Translations under genes and position numbers: made by a program
DNA from: Luidia sarsii
Lineage: Eukaryota > Echinodermata > Asteroidea > Paxillosida > Luidiidae
Assembly (NCBI GenBank): GCA_949987565.1
Contig: OX465108.1
Coordinates: 1,860,677-1,924,676 of the forward strand
DNA: 64,000 nucleotides
Direction of reading: 5' to 3'
Part shown: positions 24,418-35,800 of the stretch, one piece after another
How the letters are laid out: every line of letters begins with the position of its first letter
How positions within the stretch are numbered: position 1 is the stretch's first letter
The notes under the pieces: model-generated
What the model saw: only the letters and a program-made list of their open reading frames with translations
Databases searched by the model: none
What the model was told of the DNA's origin: nothing

Positions 24418-27167
24418 CTACGTCCAGAAAAGAAATCACATCACGCATCGTAAAAGCATTCAATCTACATTCGATCACGGCATGCTGTCCTCATAAAGTC
24501 ACCAGAAAAAAAGATTTAAAAAGTTAATTTCTGGCCGGTGAGAGCTTTAATATTGCACCATTTGTAAATTCTTTTCATGCTATAAAACATGTCAAACGTG
24601 TCATTTGAAACACAATGACTCAACACACTATTGGCCAGTCTTTGATGTTTGTGAAAATGTGAAGAAACAGGGTTGTGACGGCTGTCGGAGTTAGATCGAC
24701 AAGCAACCAATGGCAACTTGGCGGGCAGTCAAAAAAATCGGCGGGCCAGTTATGAGTCAAGTCTGGCAGCCCAGCTGGAATGTTAAGGTTCTCGAGTTGG
24801 GGTAAAAAGGAAATGGCTTCCTGATCGCACCTTGACTGGTTTCCACAGAGCGAGGGCAGTGTTGGTTCCTGTGCTCCACCGACCCGCAGTGCTTGCAGCC
24901 GCCCCCCAATGGGTACAGGCCCCGCGGGTTGTCGGGACAAGTCCGCGACAAATGCCCAAATTCCTGGCAGATGAAGCACTTGGCAAACGGGAACTCCCCT
25001 GAGCACAACAAAACAGACAAGAAATTTACAATTGTCATAATGTCATAATGCTGCTGTCAATGACGATTGTAGTTTAGAAAATGCAAGAAGCAGGATACCC
25101 TGGTCAAACTGACCCTTGGGAGTCAGGCTGACCCCTTTTGGTATCAGACTACTGCTACATCAAGCTGATCCTTGGTAGTGTCAGGCTGATCCTTGGTGGT
25201 GTCAGGCTGACCTTTGGTGGAGTCAGGCTGACCCTTGGTGGAGTCAGGCTGACCCTTGGTGGAGTCAGGCTGACCCTTGGTGGAGTCAGGCTGACCCTTG
25301 GTGGAGTCAGGCTGACCCTTGGTGGAGTCAGCCTGACCCTTGGTGGAGTCAGGCTGACCCTTGGTGGAGTCAGGCTGACCCTTGGTGGAGTCAGCCTGAC
25401 CCTTGGTGGAGTCAGGCTGACCCTTGGTGGAGTCAGGCTGACCCTTGGTGGAGTCAGGCTAACCCTTGGTGGAGTCAGCCTGACCCTTGGTGGTCAGCCT
25501 GACCCTTGGTGGAGTCAGCCTGACCCTTGGTGGAGTCAGCCTGACCCTTGGTGGAGTCAGGCTGACCCTTGGTGGAGTCAGGCTAACCCTTGGTGGAGTC
25601 AGGCTGACCCTTGGTGGAGTCAGCCTGACCCTTGGTGGAGTCAGCCTGACCCTTGGTGGAGTCAGGCTGACCCTTGGTGGAGTCAGGCTGACCCTTGGTG
25701 GAGTCAGGCTGACCCTTGGTGGAGTCAGGCTGACCCTTGGTGGAGTCAGGCAGACCCTTGGTGGAGTCAGGCTGACCCTTGGTGGAGTCAGGCTGACCCT
25801 TGGTAGTGTCAGGCTGATCCTTGGTAGTGTCAGGCTGATCCTTGGTAGTGTCAGGCTGATCCTTGGTGGAGTCAGGCTGACCCTTGGTGGAGTCAGGCTG
25901 ACCCTTGGTGGAGTCAGCCTGACCCTTGGTGGAGTCAGCCTGACCCTTGGTGGAGTCAGCCTGACCCTTGGTGGAGTCAGGCTGACCCTTGGTGGAGTCA
26001 GGCTGACCCTTGGTGGAGTCAGGCTGACCCTTGGTGGAGTCAGCCTGACCCTTGGTGGAGTCAGGCTGACCCTTGGTGGAGTCAGGCTGACCCTTGGTGG
26101 AGTCAGCCTGACCCTTGGTGGAGTCAGCCTGACCCTTGGCGGTGTCAGCCTGATCATCGCCGGTCCCACTGACCTTTGGTAGTGTCCACCCTCGCCGTGC
26201 ACTTGTACGCCTCATGCTCTGTGGAGCCGCAGCGGAAGCAGATGCCGGTGCCCTGCTCATGGTCCCGCAGCATCCTGGGGCAGTCGGCCACCCCATGGCC
26301 AGCCTCCCGACAATGATAGCACACCTGTCAATCAATCAATCAATCAATCACGATACACCTGTCAATTAAATCCAAATGTCGCCACCAATGACTAAGTTCA
26401 GTTGTCAACACAAAAAGATGCAGTCGTTTTTTTAAAGCTATGGAAACTATTCCTGCAAAAGAAAATTTACACTCATGAATGCCAAAAATGTTGTGATGAA
26501 ATTTGGAAATGAATTCATGGACCAGGAATTGAACCCAAGATTGTCTGAATAAGATGCAAGTGCTCCATGTTTCACTAATCCTCTCGCGGCTTACATTCAA
26601 GGCAAATCAGAGAGAGTAAACAGACTTTTTTGCTTATATCAAACAGCAAAAGAAAGTTGACAGAGCATGGCTATGAGTATGAACCCTTTTCAGACCACTT
26701 GCTTGCCACACAAGACCTCTTTATATTTGACTCGAATGCTTCACGGTAGTACGGCATCGATTAATATTTACCATCCTGTTGGCTTTGGACTTAATCCGCT
26801 TCTGTCGTCTCTGCTCTGTGCGCCTAGTCTTCTTCTCAGCCGCCGTCATCTCGTTCTCCCTGCCCCCTTTGACCTCCTCGACCGGGGGAGCTAGTCTCCG
26901 GCTCAAGGCTGCAGACAGGTCGCTGTCGGAGCCCGGCATTGGCGGTGGTGGTGCCGCCTTGTGGCCGTCCGACGACGGGAGGGGCACGGTCTTCCGTTTC
27001 TTCGATTTGCCGTCGGTCTTGGGAGTACCGTTTCCTCTGGCCGGCCCGGTCCCTGTCCTTGTCGTAACCGTCTGGCCATCGGTCCCCTGGTCTCGGAGCT
27101 CCGTCCAGGAGGAGGCCTCGTGGGGCCGCTTGTGGTTCCCTTTGTTCCCGCGGGCGTAGCGAGTCAT
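24284..27167 (-). CDS. ZCCHC9: Zinc finger CCHC domain-containing protein 9, 4 exons, complete
   Basis: ZCCHC9 is a small zinc-knuckle protein thought to bind nucleic acid in the nucleus; its precise role here is inferred from family membership. Four exons on the minus strand (27167-26772, 26324-26174, 24998-24831, 24417-24284) join in phase to 849 nt, giving 282 aa, close to the roughly 270 aa usual for the family. The N-terminus MTRYARG followed by KRP and SSW matches family N-termini. A basic KKTRR...RRQKRIKSKAN region precedes four CX2CX4HX4C knuckles: CYHCREAGHGVADC, CFRCGSTEHEAYKC, CFICQEFGHLSRTC, CKHCGSVEHRNQHC. The C-terminus ends KTPKVVHF, also typical. An in-frame ATG at 27203 (12 codons upstream) is possible; MTRYARG is preferred by conservation. 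Intron 2 holds a 1-kb 21-bp tandem array. Confidence 0.93.
24831..24998 (-). CDS. ZCCHC9: ZCCHC9 exon 3 (knuckles 3 and 4)
   Basis: Acceptor ttgtgctcag|, donor |gtgcga. Encodes GEFPFAKCFICQEFGHLSRT, CPDNPRGLYPLGGGCKHCGS and VEHRNQHCPRSVETSQ. The GEFPFAKC and LSR(T/S)CPDNP motifs are diagnostic for ZCCHC9. Confidence 0.95.
25110..26152. repeat. 21-bp minisatellite (~47 units) in ZCCHC9 intron 2
   Basis: Plus-strand unit ggagtcaggctgacccttggt, with sagcc/aggc strand variants and a subgroup gtgtcaggctgatccttggta at 25150-25200 and 25800-25865. 21 bp is a multiple of three, so all frames are open; these reading frames are artefacts. On the sense (minus) strand each unit reads like the exon 2/donor junction. 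Confidence 0.95.
26174..26324 (-). CDS. ZCCHC9: ZCCHC9 exon 2 (knuckles 1 and 2)
   Basis: Acceptor attgacag|, donor |gtcagt. Encodes VCYHCREAGHGVADCPRM and GTGICFRCGSTEHEAYKC, ending ARVDTTK plus one base (phase 1). The junction GACACTACCAAAG|GTCAG closely resembles the 21-bp unit that fills the following intron. Confidence 0.93.
26772..27167 (-). CDS. ZCCHC9: ZCCHC9 exon 1
   Basis: Starts MTRYARGNKGNHKRP. A low-complexity Lys/Gly/Pro region follows, then EEVKGGRENEMTAAEKK and the basic helix ending KSKANRM. Donor on the minus strand |gtaaat. 132 codons, phase 0. Confidence 0.87.
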
Positions 27168-27527
27168 CGCTTTGTACAGCGACGCCCCAAGACCGACGGA
27201 CAAGTCTCAGTGAGAGATGCGAGGCAGGGCCGGTGACGTCCTGCACTGATGATGTCACTGAAGATGGAATCGTTTTAGTATTCACGGCCGCTGACAACAA
27301 CTGCTGCTGTGCTCAGTGTACTGCGTGGAGGAAAGAGATACATGCAGTGCCGTTAGTCAACCGGTGCGCTGCCACATGGCTGTGAATGCAAATGCAGCTG
27401 GTACCCTGTCTCTTCAGTCTTCTGCCAATTGATGCAGCACTCACCGTTCTCATACTTATAGCCTAGGTGACCCAAGCCTAACTTCTAGTGTTAGTATTTC
27501 TAGTAATACTACTACTAGTATACTGCT

Positions 27528-28700
27528 TCCTGTAGTACTGTACTAGTACTAGTACTAGCACTACCGGTAATTTAGTAATAAACTACCAGTACCAGTACTA
27601 AGCCTTAGGCTTAGCACTTACTTGACTCATGGAGGAATAAGGAGAGACCCTCCATGCTTGACTTAGCAGTAGCTAAAGCCAAAGGCTATATTTTACAGTT
27701 TAATAAATACCCTCACCGTAAAAGAGTGGAAAATCACAATAGACCGCCTATTGACATTGTTATGGAGACAAAAGCCAGTGTCTGGCACGACCAAAAATTG
27801 GACATGTAATTTTCCCGAAAATGAAGATTTTGTGACGCGTTTGTGCGGCCGGCGCATTGCGTAGGCGCAGTGATGAAGTGCGTGCATTTCGTACACAGCA
27901 AACCGCGTGCTATCCGTCGTTCGGTGGACTCCATCGGGCCCCAAAGAGCCCCTAAAAACCGACAACATGGAATACTGCCATATGGTGAAATGGCAAGATT
28001 TTAGTTTAATATCTACACCCTGAAAAGGTGAAATTATGTTGTTACCGTGTGTCGTGGACTTCGAGTCAGCCGAGTCGCGTGTCCTGTTCAAGTGTTATGG
28101 CGCCCTCTATCGGCAATCAAATTTCAACGATCAAAGTCGGATGTCTTTTTGTATCACGAATAGGGACAGAAAAACTGTTGAACTTCGTTAAGACTGTATC
28201 TCTATTGAGAAATACTACCTATTGATGGAAATCCGTCCGATTTAAACATTATTTCGGTTATCTTCATAGAGAAGGTTAAATTGATGATCGAGATTGCCGA
28301 TAATTGTGTAACTTTATTATTCAAGATAAAAAATATTGGTATTCGCCCGCAAATGTCCTAGGAAAACAAATACGCGTGTGGGATTTCCCGTTTTTAGCAC
28401 ACACAAACAAAGTTGGACTGGTTGGACAAAGTGCACATAAAACCACCATTCGGTTTCCTGTCACACAAACCAATCATTGACGGGATGGTGATGGTGCAGA
28501 CATGGTGCCGCTGATATGGAAGGTAATTTGCCCTCTGGGAAGTTTTCAGAGCCTTGACCGGCACGTACACCGCTATAAGAGCGCGCTGACACATGGGGGA
28601 CACCTGCTATACTACGTACTAGTACTACTACTAGTACTACTATACTAGTACTACTACTAGTACTACTACTACTACAGTACTAGTACTGGTACTACCACTA
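27528..28700. repeat. Paired (TACTAG)n microsatellites
   Basis: Two separate tracts of TACTAG/TACTAC (27480-27605 and 28605-28700), self-complementary, about 1 kb apart upstream of ZCCHC9. The DNA between them is not repetitive to my eye. Confidence 0.7.
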
Positions 28701-29858
28701 GCGTAGTACTATAATACGGTACAACTCTTTATAATTATAGTTCCGCTTTGGTTGGAGAATAGCGCAATATTGCATTAGGAATAATATTGATAATTATCTA
28801 GGCCTATTATTATTAACTATACTAAATACCATCTATACTTAACTAATAAAGCTGCAGCCTTTGAGATTGAGACATATCACACCGTTTGAGTTTTTGAAAT
28901 TCATTTTGCGATGATGGTGGAAAGTCGGTGACCTGTGGCTGTGGTTGCTGTGCGGTGAAAAAACAGTATTATTTGGTTTAATTCGGGTGAAAACGTACGT
29001 TAAATCGACTTATTTGAGCTTCAGACTTCAGTGCACAGAGAACCATTTCATGTTCGTTCCCTTCAATTTCAAACTCTAATTCTCATAACCCCACACTGCC
29101 ACAGGCGTTATTTTCCATTATTTTGTTGAAAACTGCTGTCTGCATGCATGGCCTGCACTGAAAGGGGTCAAGTACTCAGAAGTAGTATCAGCCCTTTTCA
29201 CTATAGTTCAATGGTTGATTAATTATGGTTTGAAAAGAGGCCTAATTTTTGATCCAATGTGGTCAACAAGTCTGGACTTTAATCATTAACATGCTAATCT
29301 GGGCTGTTTCATTTTTTTGAGGGGGGAGAGTGATATAATGTAGGCTTATTAAGCAGTGGTCTAATGAGTAATATAATTGAATGTTTTGTGTGTTTTTATT
29401 TTTATGTGTTGTTTAAAGATGAAAATTAGGCGCTTGCCCATCTGGTTGTCCCTCCTTCCTGACCTTTTACCCCCTAAAATAGTTGTGACCCCTGTACTTA
29501 TTGGACTGATGGGTGGTCACCCCTCTACCTGACTCATTGGACCCTCCCACTCAAAAGTTCAAACTTATCCTGCCAAACTTTATTATAGAGCTGAAAAGAA
29601 AGATCAAAATCACTTCATCGCGATCTTTGGTTGGCAAACTACTTTGGAATTTTAGAAACAGCCATAATTGCTCTGTGTGGAAATTTAAAATGTCCCAAAA
29701 CAAAAATAAATTTAAAAGAGAAAGATAATTTAAAAAAAATGAATTTTATGAAAGTTTCTGCTAGGATCGAAACATCAGGCCCAGCTCCTAAATTTAGATA
29801 TTATTTGCTTTTTGGTCATTATTTTTTCAATAGTCAGTTTTCAACATCTTTGCATAAT

Positions 29859-30111
29859 TGTGACCCGGCACAGCATAATGAGGAATAACCTCTCTTTTGA
29901 GATTTTGAGGTTTTCAAGTGATGTGAAAGAGTATACCATTAGCTTTCAAATGATATCAAAATATAATATCCTCTAATACTTAAAATATCCGAAAATAGAA
30001 AAAAGAAAATTGATTTGTAATTGAATTGTGAAGATACTTTAACTTCAGGCGTTGTTTACTCAAAAAGTGTTTTGGTGGGATATTTCTCATGTTGTTGTGC
30101 CGGGTCACAAT
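29859..30111 (+). mobile_element. MITE-like element with GTGACCCGGCACAGC termini, copy 1
   Basis: Begins tgtgacccggcacagcataa and ends ttgttgtgccgggtcacaa, about 18 bp of terminal inverted repeat around a 250-bp AT-rich interior without coding capacity. Copy 2 is inverted at 30790-31328. Confidence 0.8.
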
Positions 30112-30789
30112 TTTGGAATAATAATTTGATTGAAGTACAGATTTACCGAACTTAAGTTCAATCTTTGTCCTGTGGGTGCAAAAGTGACGTCACGATTTTG
30201 TTGGTCCACCTGTCACGCACGTGAGCCACGTGAGCATGATTGTGCAGTATCGCTATTTACAACCCCAGTAATAATCAGTATAAACTAGGGCTGGAGTATG
30301 TTTGCCCCCCAAAAAGGGGGGACTTTTCAAGGACTCGACACTCGATAAGATACTTGAGGATGTCAATATTATTTTGCCCCGTGCCCATGCTTGTAACATT
30401 TTTAGACTTCCCTTGATGGGGGTCCGGGAGGGAGAGGGAGGGAAGGGGCGAGGGGGTGGACAAGAGGAGGTCCAGGGTCGCAAGGTCGCAGGGTCGCAAA
30501 AATATACAAGATATCGCCTTCTTATGTAACATAATTATTAGGTCAGGTAATAACTGTATGTCACGCCCCGCTTCAAACGATCGACAGTTGAACAGCTTGT
30601 AAAAAGTGCACAGTTTTTCAGGGATAGACAGATAATCAACTTCACCCAAATTAACAGGCTTTACTCCGGATTCAGTTCGTGCCTTGATCGATGTCGGTGC
30701 AATCTCTTGTGGGTGGGAAACCGTTTATGTCCAACTTCGAGAAAACTTTAGTCAATTGCAGACCACCCAGTGTGTCGGTAAGTCCCATA

Positions 30790-31328
30790 TGTGACCCAGC
30801 ACAGCGACATGAGGAATATCCCACCAAAACACTTTTCCAGTAAACAACGCCTGAAGTCAAAGTATCTTCTCAATTTGATACAAAAATCATGTTTTGTTTT
30901 TTTGTATTTTCTGAAAGTTAATGTATTGGAGGATATTATGTTGAAAGGATTTTTTTCGAAATCCCTCTCTGCCTTTGAGAAAGGTCCTGCTAGGATCGAA
31001 ACGTCAGGCCCACTAAATTTTAGATCTCTAAATTAATGTTGAAAAATAAACCAAGGATTTTGGGGGAGTGTTTGTGTACTGTTTTCATGAAATGTAAAGT
31101 TCCTGCCTTTTTGAATGGCCGCTTTCGAGGAGTTAGAATGGCACTGCTACATATGTGTCTGGTACCAAATTAACGAGCGAAGTCCACTTGTACTATTTAT
31201 TACAACAAAGTTCACACGGAAATAATTTTGATATAATTTGAAAGCTAATGGTATTCTCTTTCACATCATTAGAAAATCTCAAAATCTCAAAAGAGGGGTT
31301 ATTCCTCATTATGCTGTGCCGGGTCACA
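30790..31328 (-). mobile_element. MITE-like element copy 2, interrupted
   Basis: Ends tgtgacccagcacagcgaca and tgctgtgccgggtcaca. The interior matches copy 1 in reverse orientation (aacgcctgaagtcaaagtat; gaaagctaatggtattctct), but about 280 bp of extra DNA, including a CTAGGATC element at 30965-31030, splits it. Confidence 0.75.
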
Positions 31329-31418
31329 TATTGCGATGGGTATCACAGTCTTCACAGAAGTCATTTGCGGCTTCTGACTGGTGCCCCCATCCTTGCAAAG
31401 ACTAGTTGATTATTATTT

Positions 31419-31530
31419 AAGGTGATATACAAAAATGTTGCAAACTGCTTACTGACTAAAATTACCAAAATGTAAATCTTAAAATTGAGTGGGCCTGACG
31501 TTTCTATCCTAGCAGGACCTTTCTCAAAGG
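31419..31530 (-). repeat. Full-length CTAGGATC element, reverse orientation
   Basis: Reads aaggtgatatacaaaaatgt, tgcaaactgcttactgacta, then gacgtttctatcctagcagg and acctttctcaaaggcag. Same length and ends as the forward copy at 39998-40117, so the element is about 115 bp. Confidence 0.8.
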
Positions 31531-32069
31531 CAGATTATTATTTAGGGAGATTATTATTTAGGGAGGCCACCATCTAAGGGATGGATGCACAACACAATGA
31601 AATATCCCATTTCCATTTGTGTCACCGGATCAATTGCTACGCCCTGTAGCCTTAGATCTCGAGAGTTTTCCTCAGGATCCTAGCTGTTCCTAATAAGGCT
31701 GCTTTCTGGAATAATCTGAACCTTTACCGATGACCTGACACTGTCAGTTGGTGCTTTTCTAATGCAATGCCTTTGGAATGGTACCTTAAGGCACCCACTA
31801 CCAAAGGGACAGCCTTAACCTTGACACCCCACAAACCTATGCAGTTCTCTCACCAACTCGTATAGTACTTCCCAATCTTCTTCTTCTCTTTCCCCTCAAC
31901 TTTGTCGAGGACGACAATATCCTGTCGTCTGTGTTCTGTAACATGGTCTGTACATCTTGATTTTTTCTTATCAACCACATTATTTTTATGATTAATTATT
32001 ATAATTAGTGATAGTGATATACAAAAATGTTGCAAACTGCTTACTGACTAAAATTACCAAAATGCAAAT

Positions 32070-32182
32070 CTCAAAATTTAGTGGGCCTGACGTTTCGATC
32101 CTAGCAGGACCTTTCTCAAAGGCACTCTGCCTTTGAGAAAGGTCCTGCTAGGATCGAAACGTCATGCCCACTAAATTTTGAG
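32070..32182. repeat. 113-bp near-perfect inverted repeat
   Basis: Two head-to-head CTAGGATC elements (ctcaaaatttagtgggcctg ... and its complement) with arms of about 53 bp, one obvious mismatch (GGCCTG versus GGCATG) and a spacer of only about 5 bp. It could extrude as a hairpin. Confidence 0.9.
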
Positions 32183-32772
32183 ATAATTAATTATTGTTAC
32201 TAATTATTGTTATCAATACCTATAGATGGCCTAATTGGGCCGTGCTGGGAAAAAATGTACCTGAAGTGTGTGTAGTGTGGGGTTAAGTTCCAGGCATGTA
32301 CCAATTGCCTCAGTGCATGCATGCCCCACATGTGTTTCCTCGTACACCTTTATTCTACACAGGCGTGTAATTGAATCTTCCCTAATTCCCATTTCCTTGT
32401 TTCTAAAGATACAGGGACACACAGGAACACTTACTGAGACTTGGTAGTGTATTATGTAGAAGCACATGTTCTTGTACTGTACACACATGCTAGGTGACTG
32501 TATCATGGGTGTGTGTGTGTGTGTGCTGTACCTTGCAGTGCCGTACAGTAGTAGTGGCGGCACTCAAATTCCCAGTGCAACTTGATTCACCATCCATGGA
32601 TTCACACACAGCACTCATCAGGCTGTTATTTATTGGTTCTCCGTTTTGGGGTTTGTTTTTCGGCAAAGGGGCGGGGGAATCTGCTCTCAACCCAGCCCAG
32701 CATTGTGCATAACCTCATCAGGGCCAGTGACACTCTCCTACCAATGTCAAGCTGACCAGCAACCTGCTTAGA

Positions 32773-32821
32773 ATGGCTAGCAGTGGAGAGGAGCAACTTG
32801 TGAATGCAGACATTTTGGAGA
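32773..32821 (+). CDS. LRRK1: LRRK1 candidate first coding exon
   Basis: ATG with a good context (A at -3, G at +4) encoding [16 protein letters not shown], then donor gtaagt at phase 1, which matches the following exon (A|CG gives Thr). No homology supports it, so another first exon is possible. Confidence 0.45.
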
Positions 32822-35800
32822 GTAAGTTGTTGTCCTTATTCTATAGTGGCAGTAGCACGAGTCAACAGTCAGTGGCACTGTAAATACAAATACAGGAAAA
32901 TTTTGATAAGTCAAATGTCATGGGAACAGGCTCTTAATTTGTGACATATAAAAGCAGAGTTTTTGAGTCAAAAGGAGTTGTACCATTGTTTTACTTCAAA
33001 AGGGAATAAAATCCCTGTTGAATCCCTATGCAACATTGGTAAAGGTCAAAAGATTGCCACAGTTACTTTGTGTTAATTCAAGTCCATTAAAAAAAAAAGA
33101 AATCCTGCGTAGGTTTTAGCTCAAAATGGTAACCTGAGAAAGTAGAAAAATGAAAAAAAAAAATGTCATGATTTACGCACCATTCTGTAGTGTAACTGTA
33201 AGAGACTATTTGTTGATGTTTGAGTGAAGATTTCTCGAAAAGTACAGCATCCAAGACCATAAGATTTCAACGGGATTCCGTCATGACCATCTACAACTGG
33301 TGTAAATTAGAAGGAAATCTGTGGACATGGATGTTTTCCGATCTTGCCAATGTTGTAGTGGGCCTATAAGAGGACCTCTCATCATGTCCTGATGAGGAAC
33401 TTACATGTGTAAGGCATTGGGATTCTTTGCTTTCAAAAGCGATGACTGAACATGATCGGTGCTTTTTTTTTCTCAAGAAGGTATAACCTCCACTTTCCTG
33501 GTGATTTTGCTTGGATTTGATTGATTGCTCATCATTTGCGATTGAAACGTCAGGCCCTCCTCATTCATGATGAGATGCGCAGTTTGGTCATTTTTAGTCA
33601 ATAAGCAATACTTTTGATTCTGTGTCCTTCCCCTTCCTCAACATGACTACAAACTACAGCGGTGATAGAGACATTGATCGACTGCATCCGATACCAGAAC
33701 GCCAATCAGGTCATCTCATTCATCAACACTCTACCAGGGGACATCACCGGTGCCCTGCTGGCATGGCAGGAGGTCGGTGATGATGGTGAGGTGGACCAGG
33801 GAAGGAGGGAGGCCAAGGCGGTGGGCTCCACGCCCGGGCCGGCTGCCGGCCAATCCCTGCAGTATATTGTCAGATGCCTGCACGCGGCCTGTCGGTACGG
33901 CAAGCCAGACGTTGTCTGTCTCCTGCTCTCCTACGGTGCGGACCCCAGGCATGCCACGGAGAGGGTCAGTTTCTCTGTCTCTGTCTGCATGTCTGTTTCT
34001 CTGTTTTTCTCTCTTTTTCTCCCCCCTCTTCTCTCTCTTTCTCCCCTCTCTCTCTCTTTCTCTCCCTTTCTCTGCTCCTCTGTCTCTCTTTCTCTCTTCT
34101 TCTCTCTCTTTCCCTCCATTTCTCTCTGTCTCTCCCCTCTCCTCTCTCCTTCTCTCTTTCCCCTCTCCTCTCACTCTTTCTCCTTTTCTATTTCTCCCTC
34201 TTCTCTCATTTTCTCCACCTCTCTCTACCGGTATTTCTCTTGCTGCTCCCTCCCTTTCTCTCTCTCACTCTCTGCTCTGTATCTCTTCTCTCCTTTGATA
34301 TTTGTTTGACTTTGGCCTTTTATATGCAGTCATCAAGTCAGTAAGTAAAGCAGTTTGCAAATTTTTGTACAGTAGTAATTTTATTGTGGTTTATTGTAGG
34401 ATGGGACAGCTTTTGATGTGGCAACTACGTACGGTCAGCTGAGCGTCATACAGAAGTTGATTGAGTTTGATTCAGGTAAAGTTAGAAGATGACAATGACA
34501 GCAACGACTATGATGACAACAACCTGGGGGTATTATACCAGTGTTGTAGACCTAGCTTCTTGTCCGAGACCGAGACCGAGACCTCAAAAAAAGGTCTCGA
34601 GACGGTCTGGACAACACTGGGTATAGACTCAGATCTCTGTCCATATGGTGAATTCCAAATTAGTGCCAATCTCATCGAAGACAGAATGTGACAGAGCCCA
34701 ATTTCATGTGACAGAGCCCAATTTCATGTGACAGAGCCCAATTTCATGTGACAGAGCCCAATTTCATGTGACAGAGCCCAATTTCATGTGACAGAGCCCA
34801 ATTTCATGTGACAGAGCCCAATTTCATGTGACAGAGCCCAATTTCATGTGACAGAGCCCAATTTCATGTGACAGAGCCCAATTTCATGTGACAGAGCCCA
34901 ATCATGTGACAGAGCCCAATTTCATGTGACAGCCCAATTTCGCAAGTACGCAATTTCATGTGACAGTGCCCAATTTCATGTGACAGAGCCCAATTTCATG
35001 TGACAGAGCCCAATTTCATATGACAGAGCCCAATTTCATGTGACAGAGCCCAATTTCATGTGACAGAGCCCAATTTCATGTGACAGAGCCCAATTTCATG
35101 TGACAGAGCCTAATTTCATGGCTCTGCTTAACGCCAGAATTCTGCGCTTATGGGACGCTGTAATTCATTTCATGGATCGCTCAAGCAAGGATTCGGCGCT
35201 TAAAGCGCTAGCGCGGAATTCCTGCCCTTAAGGGAGGATTTCGCAAGTACGCAAATTTAACTTGATGATCCATATCCGGTGGCTTCCAAATAAGTTTTCT
35301 GATGATGCTGCAGTAAAAGGAAAAAATTATGCAGCTTTTCATGTTTTTTGTTTAGCAGGTTATATTCACCCGGCAATGGCATTCTTCCCGCAAACGCTAT
35401 TCTGCCGGTCCCTTAGTCTGATTGGCCGATTGTCATTATGTCACGTTTATGCATATTCATGAATTTTCTATACTCTTGACATTGGCCAATCAGAGTAAAC
35501 AATGTTCATGAATATGCATGGCATCAGCAGGAATGTCCTCCAGGAAGAATGCCGTTGCCGGTTGAATATGCACTTCCCTTTTGTTTTTTTGTTTTTACTT
35601 CCACACTAATTTGTGGTCTGATTGAAAAAAAAAAAAAAAAAAAAATCCTCTCTCCTTGCGGCAGATTTTGGAAAGGATGAAGAACTCGTGAAGGAGTTGT
35701 TGGTGCTCTCCTGCCAGGCCGGACATCGAGACGTGGCCGAGTTCTGGCTGGACGCTCTGACCAGTCTGAAAGGAGCCGAACCTGTGAGCGCCGACGACTT

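Larger units (their letters stand above)
27168..32772. other. ZCCHC9-LRRK1 divergent intergenic region
   Basis: About 5.6 kb between the two start codons, so both promoters should lie here, but I recognise no convincing TATA box or CpG cluster. It contains CTAGTA microsatellites (27530-27605, 28605-28700), two copies of a GTGACCCGGCACAGC palindromic element, several CTAGGATC elements and a long inverted repeat at 32070-32182. No coding exon is supported. Confidence 0.6.

Noticed and set aside
25138..26335. Open frames of 220-250 aa with 7-residue repeats on both strands
   Set aside because: The 21-bp period keeps all frames open; the region is an intron between firmly identified ZCCHC9 exons.
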